Assembly (NCBI GenBank): GCA_048267305.1
Contig: JBLWXT010000009.1
Location: 62,001 to 126,000 of the forward strand
Reading direction: 5' to 3'
Origin: Owenweeksia sp048267305
GTDB taxonomy: Bacteria; Bacteroidota; Bacteroidia; Flavobacteriales; Schleiferiaceae
Length of the DNA stretch: 64,000 bases
Part shown: positions 44,401-52,572 of the stretch, in pieces
How the letters are laid out: every line of letters begins with the position of its first letter
How positions within the stretch are numbered: position 1 is the first letter of the stretch
Position numbers and translations under genes: made by a program
Notes under the pieces: model-generated
Databases searched by the model: none
Seen by the model: the letters and a program-made list of their open reading frames with translations, nothing else
What the model was told of the DNA's origin: nothing

Positions 44401-47400
44401 AATGCCAACCCGATTTAAAAGACCCAACTGTTAGAGATCAGATTGTACAGGATGGAAATAACTTTTGGTCAGGAGGTTGTGAGGAACTTTGCACCATGAA
44501 CGTATATGCATGGATGGAAAAACTCAATTCTAAATCCGCAGGAGCTTTATATGCCTCTTCAGCCGATAGTACCTATGCCTATGATGCCCTATATGACTTT
44601 TGTTTGAATAACCCTCAGGGTTGTGGATTAGGGAACCCCCTGGGCCTGATCACTTCGGGTATATACAACTCCACTGGTTTTAACACGGTTAAGGCGGTTT
44701 TCGATAGTCTTAACATTGAGATGGATACCATTTTGGCCGGTGGTGTCATCACCCCTTGTGATTCAATAATACTAAGTTATCGAGCTCACCCTGATTTACA
44801 ATATTTGATTGACTTCTTAAATAATGCCTACTTACCCTATGTTGACACATTGAGCGGTCCATCATGGACTGCATTTGAGGTAGATTCCTCAGAATATTCT
44901 AATTTAATAGATCGTGGCATTTGGAGAGCTTTTAGTTCATTAAGTAGTGGTTCACAATCAAAATTCATTCCTTTTAATGGTGACGATTGCCAACTCTATT
45001 TGGTAGTTGATAGTTCTGATTATAAGAATCTGCTGAACCCTTCCCTGGTAAATCAATTCTATTTGCCCTATTATTCAGCCACCACTCCCTTTAGCACCAC
45101 ATTGGTCCAGGCAGATTTTTACAATGATTGGCTTGGAATAAGTGCTATATACTTTTTGAACTTACGAATGAAAGTTCTTTATAACGGGGAAATGGTCGAT
45201 GCCTATCTTTATTCGTCAAACCCCTCAGGAAGTGCACCATTCTGCTTCTCGCCCTTACTAATAGAAGACACCATTTGCTTATCCCAAATTGATTCGGGTG
45301 CCATTGCCACTACCCCTCCATTTGATTTCAGCCAGCGGAAAGTAGATTGTATTGACTTCTTAAAAAAACAGGCTACATACAATGCTACCCAACAATACCA
45401 AAACTACCGCGACAGTATTCGTGATCAGATTTTAGAAGGTTATCGAATAAAGTGTATGAACGGTGCCAGTGAGAAATTCTCTTGTAGCTATGAGCTAAAG
45501 GAATACCATTATACCCTATATTATTACGATCTGGCGGGGAACTTGGTACAAACCGTTCCGCCTGAAGGAGTTGATGTGGTGCCTTCTACCGCATTTGATT
45601 CTAACGGTAAATGGGATGGCACCACCGAACCCAAGCATCGTTTAACCACACATTATGCCTACAACAGTTATAACCAGTTAATATGGCAGGTAACGCCTGA
45701 TGGTGGAGGAACTGATTTTTACTATAATAGCCTGGGGCAACTTCGTTTTTCTCAAAATCAAAAACAAAAGGCACTTAATGATTTTTCATTCACCAAATAT
45801 GATGAGCAAGGCCGAATAACAGAAGTTGGAGAAACTCATGAAACTACTCTTGGGGATATTGTTGCCAATATTAATGATGACGCTTACCCTACAAAAGGCT
45901 GGCAAATTACCCGCACTTTTTATGATGATATTGCCTTTGTAGATGCCAGTGCCGAGTTTGATCAGGGAGAGCAACAGAACCTTCGGTCTCGTGTGGTAAG
46001 TACAATTGCCATTGAGGGTACAAGTGCCAATAACACATTACCAGCAGATGAGGATAAGCGCACTGCAACACACTACAGTTATGATCCACATGGTAATGTA
46101 AAGGAGATACTTCAGGAAAGTTCAATCTCTGAGTACATAGCACCTTTAAAAAATATAGTACAGTATCAGTATGACCTAATTAGCGGTAACGTGCTTGAAG
46201 TAAACTACCAGCCGGGTAAGGTTGATGAGTTTAACCACCGTTATGCCTACGATGGTGATAACCGCTTACTTACAGCCGAAACCAGCCAGGATGGCTACAT
46301 ATGGGATATGGATGCCCGCTATCACTATTACCTGCATGGGCCATTAGCTCGTGTGGAAGTGGGGCAGGATCATGTACAATCCAGCGATTACGCCTATACC
46401 ATACATGGCTGGCTTAAATCCATAAATGCCGCAACAGGTAGGGCCGACCTTGACCCGGGCTTGGATGGTTGGAACACTGGTTCAGCAAATCTCAATAAAT
46501 ATGACGCCAGAGATGTTTTTGGTATTGGTATTGGTTATTATGATTATCCAGGCCAGGCAAATTATAATGACTATTCAGGCATTGGTAATAATACTCACCT
46601 TATGGGTACACTTCCTATTGACATGTTTCCATACGGGTATGCGAGCGCAAAAAAATATCATCTATTTAATGGAAATATTGGCCACCTTACCTACTCACTG
46701 CCAGAAACAGGGTTGGAACAATGGATGCCAACCATCATTAAAGGGTTTAATTATGACCAGTTGAACCGTATCAATAGTATGAAAACCTTAATAGATGCAT
46801 CTTACTCTTACAAAGCTGCTAACGGTTTTGGGGGACAAAGTTTTGGATCAGAATACGAAACCGAATACACCTATGATGCCAATGGAAACATCCTTAGCTT
46901 AAAGAGAAACGGCCATAGTGGTGCAAACCTTAATATGGATGATATGACCTATGGATATGCCACTGATGGTAACGGGGATATTGTAAACAACCGCCTGAGG
47001 CAAGTACAGGACATTCCGTCCTACTCAGGAAATTATTCAACAGATATTGATTGGTATGCCAGTTTTACCCAAGGCACGGCCACTACCTCTGACAACTATC
47101 AATATGACCTCATTGGAAACCTGGTGAAAGACCAAAGTGAGGAGATTGACAATATAGAATGGAACGTGCAAGGAAAGGTTTGGAAAATAACCCGAAGCTC
47201 AGGTAGCACCCGAAGCGATCTTGAATTTATCTACGGCCCCGATGGAAACAGGGTAGCCAAAATAGAAAAGAAAAAGAATGGTAGCGGAGGTTTACTTACG
47301 GCTAAAGACTGGATTATAACGCGCTATGTACGCGATGCATCCGGTAATGTGATGTCGCATTACAAGCAAACGTTCGAAAAAATAGTGGGTGAAGGAAATA

Positions 47401-49436
47401 GGTATTCTACTACAATTTCGCAAGCCGAAATACCTATATTTGGCAGCAGCCGATTAGGTATGAAAACAGGAACTTCCTCACAAACCGCATATTTTACAGC
47501 CGTGTCAGGTACCGGAGGTTGGTCCGAATCTTTAGAGCAAAGCACTGCCCCTATTAACTTTGCGGATGGTCTTCAAATGCTACCATCCAACGGAAATCCC
47601 ATTAGTATTACACCTTCAACTACTACCCAGGTAACTCTTAGGGCCGTTGGTGAAACAGTGCGCCTGGGGGTAGGTGGTTACTCCGTAGTTTCGGGTACCT
47701 TAACCTCTGTGGGTGAGTACCAGGATCTGGCCCCGGGTGATGAAGCTGTGATTAGTGTAACCGATGTCGTAAATCTCACTTTTGATGGTGTGCTTATCCT
47801 CAACGGAGATAATAACCTGGACATTTCATCCCTGGGCTACCTTGCTCCCCAGTTACTATCTCCCTATGAGGCCAACCTTTACCTGGAAAGAAAACTGGAA
47901 AACAAAAACTATGAGTTTACAGATCATTTAGGAAATGTATTGGCTACCATAACCGATAAAAAGATCGGGAAAGAAAAAACCATTATTACAACCGTGGTAA
48001 ACGAAGATTACTCAGACTCGGGTAATGATTGGGTGCCTATAGCAAAAAGTATCATTGAGTATGATAGCCCGCATATTTATGTAAGAAGTGAAGAAGAGGA
48101 GTCACGGGTTAAAAAGATTTACAGTTTGGATACGGATCAGAACTGTACTCAAAAAATTTGTATTGATGTAGCTGTGCCCGATGAGAATGAAATTAAACTT
48201 ACATTTATCATTCAAAACAGCAGCGAAACCCAATTATATAGCTACACCTTGGAAGTAGGATCAACTAACTGTTTTACAGGTCTTTCATTACCTGATGATT
48301 TTATTCTGGTAATTGAAGCCAGCGCTGTGGGAGATTACACCATAGACAACGTGGTGATTGAAGACCATTGCTTAGGCCTTGATTATTACTTGGCTGATGT
48401 TACCAGTGCACAGGATTACTACCCCTTCGGCTCCATCATGCCCGGAAGGAAGTTCCATCCTGCTGAGGGCATGTACCGATATGGCTTTAATGGGAAAGAG
48501 CAGGACGGAGAAGTTAATAACAGTGAGGGTACCCAATACGATTATGGATTTAGGATTTATAACCCAAGGATTGGGAAGTTTTTAAGTATTGATCCATTAA
48601 CTAGTTCTTTCCCTATGTTGTCGTCATACCAATTTGCAGCAAACATACCAACAAGATTTATTGACCTTGATGGATTAGAGACTTATGATATTATGCTAAA
48701 CGCAGATCATACTAGAGCTGTGATCAAAAAAGTAAGTAATAGCAATGATAGTCAGGGAAATAGAATATTTTATATTAAAAAACCAGGAGTCCAAAAGTAT
48801 AGAGAATTTAACCCTGGCAGTGTTAAACTAAGCGGTAAACTTGCAGGGCAGAGTATAGTTGAACATATTGATCAAATGGAGTCTGGAACAGGATCTTATC
48901 CAATGAAAGGTGGTTTTAGTGCTGGAAATACAAGGGAAATCCGCCCACCTGAAACTCCGAAGTTACCAGCGCCAGCAGAAAAAAGTGAATTCGTAGAAGA
49001 TAAGCCAGCTAACCCATTAAAGATCGGAGAAAAACCTGTTACCCCAAGTGAAATTTCTGTTCCTAGGAAATACATGCAAAATTTTAATCCTGAGGAGCGT
49101 TATCTAGACGTAGGGCTAGAAAAGTTTATTTCTGATGAAGTTTTAAAGACAATAAATGAAGCTGACGATATCAAATCAGTTACGATTAATGTATCAATAG
49201 CTATTCCGATGGAGACTTATGCAACTAATAGCGGGGGAGAAAATCTTAGGACTGTAATCAATGTTCAAGAAATAAAATATATTATTAAAAAGTTGGTTGA
49301 AAGTGGCCTCAAAAATGAGGTGGATATTCAAGTCACACCTCAGAGTAAAGAAAATATAGAAACTTATCCTGCTAGCAGTACTCCGGAGGATTCTGGAGCT
49401 GGTAGTGTTGAATTTCAAATAACTAAAAAAGAGTAG
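41409..49436 (+). CDS. RHS/YD-repeat protein with variable C-terminal tip (2675 residues)
   Basis: A signal peptide (about 1-22) is followed by fibronectin-like strands and then YD repeats (for example YDYEGRAALSILPA, YDEQGRITEVGET, YDANGNILSLKRN). Between residues about 2165 and 2335 the RHS core is split by an inserted beta domain. Its flanks are FTDHLGNVLATITD and, after the insert, YYPFGSIMPGRKFHPAEG. The RHS-associated core ends with YNPRIGKFLSIDPLTSSFPM (near 2380-2400). The last ~280 residues are a different, hydrophilic module with no signature I know, ending VEFQITKKE. In this family the region after the core is the toxic or effector tip. The following lipoprotein starts immediately after its stop codon, as expected of an immunity gene. 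Confidence 0.85.
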   Translation: MKLARFFLVTLLLTFFSINLYSRDKGYSAYISRAEITVGSKLALSDGLLSGIDNVLLRELVVDLKYSRNTQSDLETSALWEYELGIKVYPADNPGNFSTHTLIIKYGADGEYVYNSVAVIRGISEDHQVAEVTSIDARYSTNGGSSYTDLSGTSASTNINLPKDVYLVFRMQTEHYSYLDPTIPGAIYYDVTTQEIRWRAIEEAEEYDVEWVYIDSADLGYTTFTTNNADPFEYKEPSRVRTSATNFFLPLIYPRGKLFFRMRPVGRFIDDGVDGNYTHIKTGAWGYKKYGASGDEALYVITTGFEKDKIWQYQVSYAENGKNKRLVSYYDKTLRNRQSASSINSEDVTLVAETKYDYEGRAALSILPAPVPGFDLGYKTNFNVGNSSLDSYEKEFFDKNTPEAMFSPTSGEYGAAQYYSANNGFSTDPFRNLIPTSTFPFTQTEFLDDNTGRVKSASGVGKDHIISSGHDTKYLYGTTTSSQLQRLFGSNVGKAHHYKTTTVLDANRQGSINYMDETGRTIATALVGDAPNNLNGIAPSSESITVDLTENNNYDQGTGEINVTYRISNIETTEYEFEYEFSAAHFPQGIKDPSSSNTENICVECDYKLEITLMKPNGDWAQMEKGSPASNVTKIEEIYSGKDLSCGTAGNTAMPVINFSANLSMVGDYILSKKLTVVINEDSIDARTESTMTTLGIDLNSMIATHIAAVDTTLCDVTCEDHCLTRVLHANPTWTLSTHETQILAAVAACVDDWCMGIVDSSISYTNGAGQGTQCMAIYDQMIVQVSPGGWYYESNNSSSTGRVSDFWQEMDTKQGNDEFLLSDGVTVASTSEIRDPSLWNSDWAEIAVELHREYCHYELCMDFQDSKAYDVMMGIQKGWTAAGDYNDPLNTPEKDPILSVNVTLSNSITFYGTTYSGTVSMGTMITQAFNNFNGTEDLDDFVDDPSSGLYSPAVPYNDANKYAAFVPLYGGIKSDLIRLIKEANGCHCYDDDNAITKCQPDLKDPTVRDQIVQDGNNFWSGGCEELCTMNVYAWMEKLNSKSAGALYASSADSTYAYDALYDFCLNNPQGCGLGNPLGLITSGIYNSTGFNTVKAVFDSLNIEMDTILAGGVITPCDSIILSYRAHPDLQYLIDFLNNAYLPYVDTLSGPSWTAFEVDSSEYSNLIDRGIWRAFSSLSSGSQSKFIPFNGDDCQLYLVVDSSDYKNLLNPSLVNQFYLPYYSATTPFSTTLVQADFYNDWLGISAIYFLNLRMKVLYNGEMVDAYLYSSNPSGSAPFCFSPLLIEDTICLSQIDSGAIATTPPFDFSQRKVDCIDFLKKQATYNATQQYQNYRDSIRDQILEGYRIKCMNGASEKFSCSYELKEYHYTLYYYDLAGNLVQTVPPEGVDVVPSTAFDSNGKWDGTTEPKHRLTTHYAYNSYNQLIWQVTPDGGGTDFYYNSLGQLRFSQNQKQKALNDFSFTKYDEQGRITEVGETHETTLGDIVANINDDAYPTKGWQITRTFYDDIAFVDASAEFDQGEQQNLRSRVVSTIAIEGTSANNTLPADEDKRTATHYSYDPHGNVKEILQESSISEYIAPLKNIVQYQYDLISGNVLEVNYQPGKVDEFNHRYAYDGDNRLLTAETSQDGYIWDMDARYHYYLHGPLARVEVGQDHVQSSDYAYTIHGWLKSINAATGRADLDPGLDGWNTGSANLNKYDARDVFGIGIGYYDYPGQANYNDYSGIGNNTHLMGTLPIDMFPYGYASAKKYHLFNGNIGHLTYSLPETGLEQWMPTIIKGFNYDQLNRINSMKTLIDASYSYKAANGFGGQSFGSEYETEYTYDANGNILSLKRNGHSGANLNMDDMTYGYATDGNGDIVNNRLRQVQDIPSYSGNYSTDIDWYASFTQGTATTSDNYQYDLIGNLVKDQSEEIDNIEWNVQGKVWKITRSSGSTRSDLEFIYGPDGNRVAKIEKKKNGSGGLLTAKDWIITRYVRDASGNVMSHYKQTFEKIVGEGNRYSTTISQAEIPIFGSSRLGMKTGTSSQTAYFTAVSGTGGWSESLEQSTAPINFADGLQMLPSNGNPISITPSTTTQVTLRAVGETVRLGVGGYSVVSGTLTSVGEYQDLAPGDEAVISVTDVVNLTFDGVLILNGDNNLDISSLGYLAPQLLSPYEANLYLERKLENKNYEFTDHLGNVLATITDKKIGKEKTIITTVVNEDYSDSGNDWVPIAKSIIEYDSPHIYVRSEEEESRVKKIYSLDTDQNCTQKICIDVAVPDENEIKLTFIIQNSSETQLYSYTLEVGSTNCFTGLSLPDDFILVIEASAVGDYTIDNVVIEDHCLGLDYYLADVTSAQDYYPFGSIMPGRKFHPAEGMYRYGFNGKEQDGEVNNSEGTQYDYGFRIYNPRIGKFLSIDPLTSSFPMLSSYQFAANIPTRFIDLDGLETYDIMLNADHTRAVIKKVSNSNDSQGNRIFYIKKPGVQKYREFNPGSVKLSGKLAGQSIVEHIDQMESGTGSYPMKGGFSAGNTREIRPPETPKLPAPAEKSEFVEDKPANPLKIGEKPVTPSEISVPRKYMQNFNPEERYLDVGLEKFISDEVLKTINEADDIKSVTINVSIAIPMETYATNSGGENLRTVINVQEIKYIIKKLVESGLKNEVDIQVTPQSKENIETYPASSTPEDSGAGSVEFQITKKE

Positions 49437-49886
49437 ATGTTTCAAAGATTGTTTTTTTACGTAATCTTAATTCTTATGATTACTTCATGTAGTGAGTTTC
49501 GATATCTGAAACCCAGTGGTGAACCACAAACTGTAACTAGACACTATGACCCATTTTTAGTATCATATGTTATTTATCCCGAGGATGGTAGAGGTGTCAT
49601 TGATGGTCCATATATTAAGATAAATTCAACTTCTTGCGAAATAATAGAAACTGGTCGAAAGGCTAGTATAAATGTTCAAAATTTATCTGGAAGGAATTTT
49701 GTTCGAGACGTCAAAGCAGGTGAATGGTATTATTATTCAAATAATAAAATAGACTCAATAATAAGGTACAATAACATTATTGGGTTAGAACACGATCTGG
49801 ACACCTTGTTTATCGATGGTGAAATTGCTGTTATCGACTCTTTGATTACTGTTGTTTATGAAAGAGAAGTTATTTTTAAAAAGTGA
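49437..49886 (+). CDS. lipoprotein, candidate immunity protein of the RHS tip
   Basis: 149 residues with a lipoprotein signal ending LMITSC (Cys17). The mature part is small and beta-rich without known motif. Its ATG directly follows the TAG of the 2675-residue RHS gene, so translation is coupled. Position and periplasm-facing location make it a candidate for protection against the RHS tip; no homology supports this. Confidence 0.65.
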   Translation: MFQRLFFYVILILMITSCSEFRYLKPSGEPQTVTRHYDPFLVSYVIYPEDGRGVIDGPYIKINSTSCEIIETGRKASINVQNLSGRNFVRDVKAGEWYYYSNNKIDSIIRYNNIIGLEHDLDTLFIDGEIAVIDSLITVVYEREVIFKK

Positions 49887-50160
49887 TGTTTTGAAGGGTA
49901 ATGTTTACTAGGTGGCTTTTGTGGTTTTGACAAAATTAACATGCTGAAAATCAGAATTAAAAATTCTTAAACTCATAGTATATCTATACTAACTCAATTT
50001 CCAAATCGCCTTAATAAGCGTATTTAGAAGGCATTTTGAAACCTCGTGTTCTTTAAGTGACATGGTAAGAGTTTGCCACGCTCATTCTGTAAATGCCAAA
50101 ATCCACCAAAGTGTCCAAACAGTATAATTGGCCTTTCATTCTATTTGCTACAAAAAAAGG
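49887..50160. other. spacer between the RHS operon and IS1-like fragment
   Basis: 274 bases with no gene seen. The right end, just before the IS1-like fragment, would be expected to hold the terminal inverted repeat of the insertion sequence, but I could not define it. Confidence 0.4.
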
Positions 50161-50366
50161 ATGGAGTGTCAATATTGCAGTAGTCTATGCCACAAAAAAG
50201 GAAAACGAAATGGGATACAAGTATTTAGATGTACCTATTGTCGAAAAAGTCAACGTGAGTCTTATTTGAGACGTAATTATTCCACCCAAGCCAAAGAGTT
50301 AGTTACCCTACTTACTATTGAAGGTATGGGCATAAGCTCCATTTCGCGCATCTTAAATATACCCCA
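50161..50366 (+). pseudogene. IS1-like InsA fragment
   Basis: A reading frame starting MECQYCSSLCHKKGKRNGIQ with a zinc ribbon (Cys3, Cys6, Cys27, Cys30 of MECQYC ... FRCTYC). It continues with a helix-turn-helix-like stretch (ELVTLLTIEGMGISSISRIL) that matches the N-terminal half of IS1-family InsA. It stops abruptly after LNIPQW at the junction with the orphan RHS tip, so the rest of the insertion sequence is absent. Confidence 0.8.
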
Positions 50367-51263
50367 ATGGTAGCAAGATTCCCTTGGCAAAGTCCTTATG
50401 TTGCATTTGACAATAAACCGATTATTTTAACTGATCCTAAAGGGTTAGCTGCAAGCGGACCCAAAGGAACAGCCCCAGATGAGGAAGATTCAGGTTCGCA
50501 ATCGTCTAGTGGAGGAATAAAGTCTAATAATGGAAGTAAGGTTGAAAATCCAAGCCCAGATGCGGCCCCAGGAAGGAAGCCTATTACTAATGATAAACCA
50601 GGCACGGGCTATTCTACCTCTGATGGTAAAATGATGAAGTATAACCAAAATGGTGTTGCAGAGGAAGCTTTCTTTGCCAAGAATATGGATGTATCTCAAG
50701 CAGCACAAAATTCGATCATGAAACACGAAGGAATTGGGGATCGTGAGAAAAACATCTATGATGATAATGGTAATTGTATCCTGGCTTGTCCGTATGATGA
50801 CATGTCTGATTACGCTACTATCGGATATGGACATTTAATAGAAAAGGCTCCATACGATCATTTGAAATACTCAGAATGGGATAATGGAATAATCGTAGAA
50901 GAGGCGTTGGAATTATTTATGAAGGATTTAGAATCGAGAGCAGCTAGTACAATAAGAATACAGATTAATATTCCTCTATTACAGCAAGAATTTGATGCTT
51001 TAGTTATTGCCAAATATAATGGTGGTTATGGATCCACTCTAAGAAATACTGTTAACATGGGAGAGGGAAACCCAACGGTTATTTACAAGGCTTTTCTCTT
51101 ACGTTCTAATTCAGGAGGTAGGAGAAGAAATGGTTTGGTTGCTAGAAGAGCCTCTGAAGCTGCTATTTTTCTAAATAATGACTTCCACCCATATCCAAAT
51201 TCACAATTCAAGAATGTTAGACAATACTACCAATATTGGAATAGTTGGCTCTTAAATAATTAG
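50367..51263 (+). CDS. orphan RHS tip with GH24 lysozyme-like domain
   Basis: 298 residues that lack a natural RHS start. The first residues, ARFPWQSPYVAFDNKPIILT, are the end of an RHS core (about 3-22), followed by DPKG and a low-complexity linker. The C-terminal part is a T4-lysozyme (GH24) type domain: Glu121 in MKHEG, Asp145, Thr151 in TIGYGH (151-156), a DALV strand (about 210-213) and GLVARRASEA (256-265). An insert separates Glu121 from Asp145; in T4 lysozyme the Asp-Thr spacing is the same six residues. It would attack peptidoglycan. Expression without a complete RHS body may require recombination with one, as for other orphan tips. It is directly preceded by the IS1-like fragment. 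Confidence 0.75.
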   Translation: MVARFPWQSPYVAFDNKPIILTDPKGLAASGPKGTAPDEEDSGSQSSSGGIKSNNGSKVENPSPDAAPGRKPITNDKPGTGYSTSDGKMMKYNQNGVAEEAFFAKNMDVSQAAQNSIMKHEGIGDREKNIYDDNGNCILACPYDDMSDYATIGYGHLIEKAPYDHLKYSEWDNGIIVEEALELFMKDLESRAASTIRIQINIPLLQQEFDALVIAKYNGGYGSTLRNTVNMGEGNPTVIYKAFLLRSNSGGRRRNGLVARRASEAAIFLNNDFHPYPNSQFKNVRQYYQYWNSWLLNN

Positions 51264-51274
51264 TACAGGATTTT

Positions 51275-51390
51275 ATGAGAAATTTACTTTTTAATATATT
51301 AATAGGTATAGTAATGCCATTTTCATATTATGGTCAGGTAACAAATGATACTATTTTCAATTTTAATTCACAAAGTAGTGGATGGTTTAC
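51275..51390 (+). pseudogene. truncated secreted-protein gene, candidate immunity gene of the orphan tip
   Basis: Starting 12 bases after the orphan tip, the frame begins MRNLLFNILIGIVMPFSYYG, a signal peptide. About 18 further residues follow before it runs into the REP hairpin at 51396; the frame beyond is only the transposon end. The gene position and a periplasmic signal fit an immunity protein against a peptidoglycan hydrolase. It looks cut by the transposon. Confidence 0.6.
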
Positions 51391-51395
51391 TCCCC

Positions 51396-51422
51396 GCTGC
51401 CGCGCGAATCCTTTCGCGTGGC
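51396..51422 (+). repeat. REP-like hairpin, left end of the RAYT element (copy 2)
   Basis: 27-base hairpin with core CGCGCGAATCCTTTCGCGTG. It is an inverted, slightly diverged copy of the REP at 52060-52086: reverse-complementing one gives the other apart from a few loop and stem substitutions. Confidence 0.8.
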
Positions 51423-51495
51423 TTATTGGAAAGTTATTCCTGCACTATATAAGTCGTGAATCTAAGGATTGGTGGCAAATCCATAAATTGCCATA

Positions 51496-52053
51496 ATGAG
51501 CAGAAACTATAAATTCCATAATCCTGATGGGGCCTATTTTGTGAGCTTTGCGGTGGTGGAGTGGCTGGATGTGTTTACCAGAAATGAGTATAAAGAGATA
51601 TTGTTGGATAGCCTGAGGTATTGCATGCAGAATAAAGGTATGGAAGTGTTTGCCTGGTGTATTATGAGTAACCATGTGCACTTGGCATTCAGAACGGTAA
51701 GTGATAATAAACCTCAGGATGTGTTAGGAGATTTCAAAAGATTTACCAGTCGAAAATTAATTGAAGCCATTACCCAAAACCCTCGGGAAAGTAGAAAAGA
51801 ATGGCTGTTGGAGCGATTTAGGGTTGCGGGCGAGAAAGCCTCCAATGTAAAGAAATATCAGTTTTGGCGGCATGATAACAAGCCGATAGAGATATGGAGC
51901 AACAAGGTAATTTCGGAAAAGATAAGATATATACATAACAATCCTGTGGAAGCTGGTTTGGTGTACCGCGCTGAGGATTACACATATAGTAGTGCGTCAG
52001 ATTATGCCGGAATACCGGGTTTGTTAGAAGGTGTTATAATTGTGGGTATATAA
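51496..52053 (+). CDS. REP-associated tyrosine transposase (IS200-like, HUH)
   Basis: 185 residues. The HUH motif is MSNHVHL (His60, His62) after beta strands (DGAYFVSFAVVEWLDVFTRN). The C-terminal part is typical of the family: KYQFWRHDNKPIEIW (about 120-134) and KIRYIHNNPVEAGLV (about 142-156). Candidate catalytic tyrosines are Tyr121 and Tyr145. RAYTs act on REP hairpins as single-stranded DNA. The protein looks intact. It is the same strand as the orphan tip and the tandem repeats. Confidence 0.9.
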   Translation: MSRNYKFHNPDGAYFVSFAVVEWLDVFTRNEYKEILLDSLRYCMQNKGMEVFAWCIMSNHVHLAFRTVSDNKPQDVLGDFKRFTSRKLIEAITQNPRESRKEWLLERFRVAGEKASNVKKYQFWRHDNKPIEIWSNKVISEKIRYIHNNPVEAGLVYRAEDYTYSSASDYAGIPGLLEGVIIVGI

Positions 52054-52059
52054 TGAGAG

Positions 52060-52086
52060 GCCACGCGAGGGGACTCGCGCGGTAGC
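52060..52086 (+). repeat. REP-like hairpin, right end of the RAYT element (copy 3)
   Basis: 27 bases with stem CGCGAG/CTCGCG and loop GGGA. It begins 6 bases after the transposase stop. It is one substitution from the REP at 4456-4482. Confidence 0.85.
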
Positions 52087-52089
52087 TAA

Positions 52090-52556
52090 GGAGGCTGATA
52101 AAGAAAAGCCTCAATGCCTTCTGGCGAAGTCCTTTGCCTTTTTGATTTCCAAGGTGACTTCAAGCAGGCTCGGTCTAAATCGGGATTACTCCCTTCGGTC
52201 GTGATCCCTTGGTTTGGGGAGGCTGATAAAGAAAAGCCTCAATGTCTTCTAGCGAAGCCCTTTGCCTTTTTGATTTCCAAGGTGACTTCAAGCAGGCTCG
52301 GTCTAAATCGGGATTACTCCCTTCGGTCGTGATCCCTTGGTTTGGGGAGGCTGATAAAGCAAAGCCTCAATGTCTTCTAGCGAAGCCCTTTGCCTTTTTG
52401 ATTTCCAGGGTGACTTCAAGCAAGCTCGGTCTAAATCGGGATTACTCCCTTCGGTCGTGATCCCTTGGTTTGGGGAGGCTGATAAAGAAAAGCCTCAATG
52501 TCTTCTAGCGAAGCCCTTTGCCTTTTTGATTTCCAAGGTGACTTCAAGCAAGCTTG
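52090..52556. repeat. tandem 128-bp repeat, three full copies and one partial
   Basis: Units start at 52090, 52218, 52346 and 52474; the last ends near 52556. Copies 2-4 are nearly identical and copy 1 has a few more changes. Each contains two potential hairpins (GAGGCT/AGCCTC and GGGATTAC/GTGATCCC). The last unit and the adjoining terminator region form a perfect 22-bp inverted repeat (52521-52542 and 52557-52578). Confidence 0.85.
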
Positions 52557-52572
52557 GTCACCTTGGAAATCA

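Larger units (their letters stand above)
51396..52086 (+). mobile_element. RAYT/REP element
   Basis: The transposase gene at 51496-52053 lies between two REP hairpins in inverted orientation, the arrangement seen for REP-associated tyrosine transposases. A shortened copy with its right REP occurs at 4257-4482. The element appears to have ended the small gene at 51275. Confidence 0.8.

Noticed and set aside
51391..51496. Continuation of the small exported protein after 51390
   Set aside because: It translates the REP hairpin and the RAYT left flank, which are not part of the gene.
52090..52556. CRISPR array
   Set aside because: Repeat units are contiguous at 128 bases with no unique spacers, and there are no cas genes.
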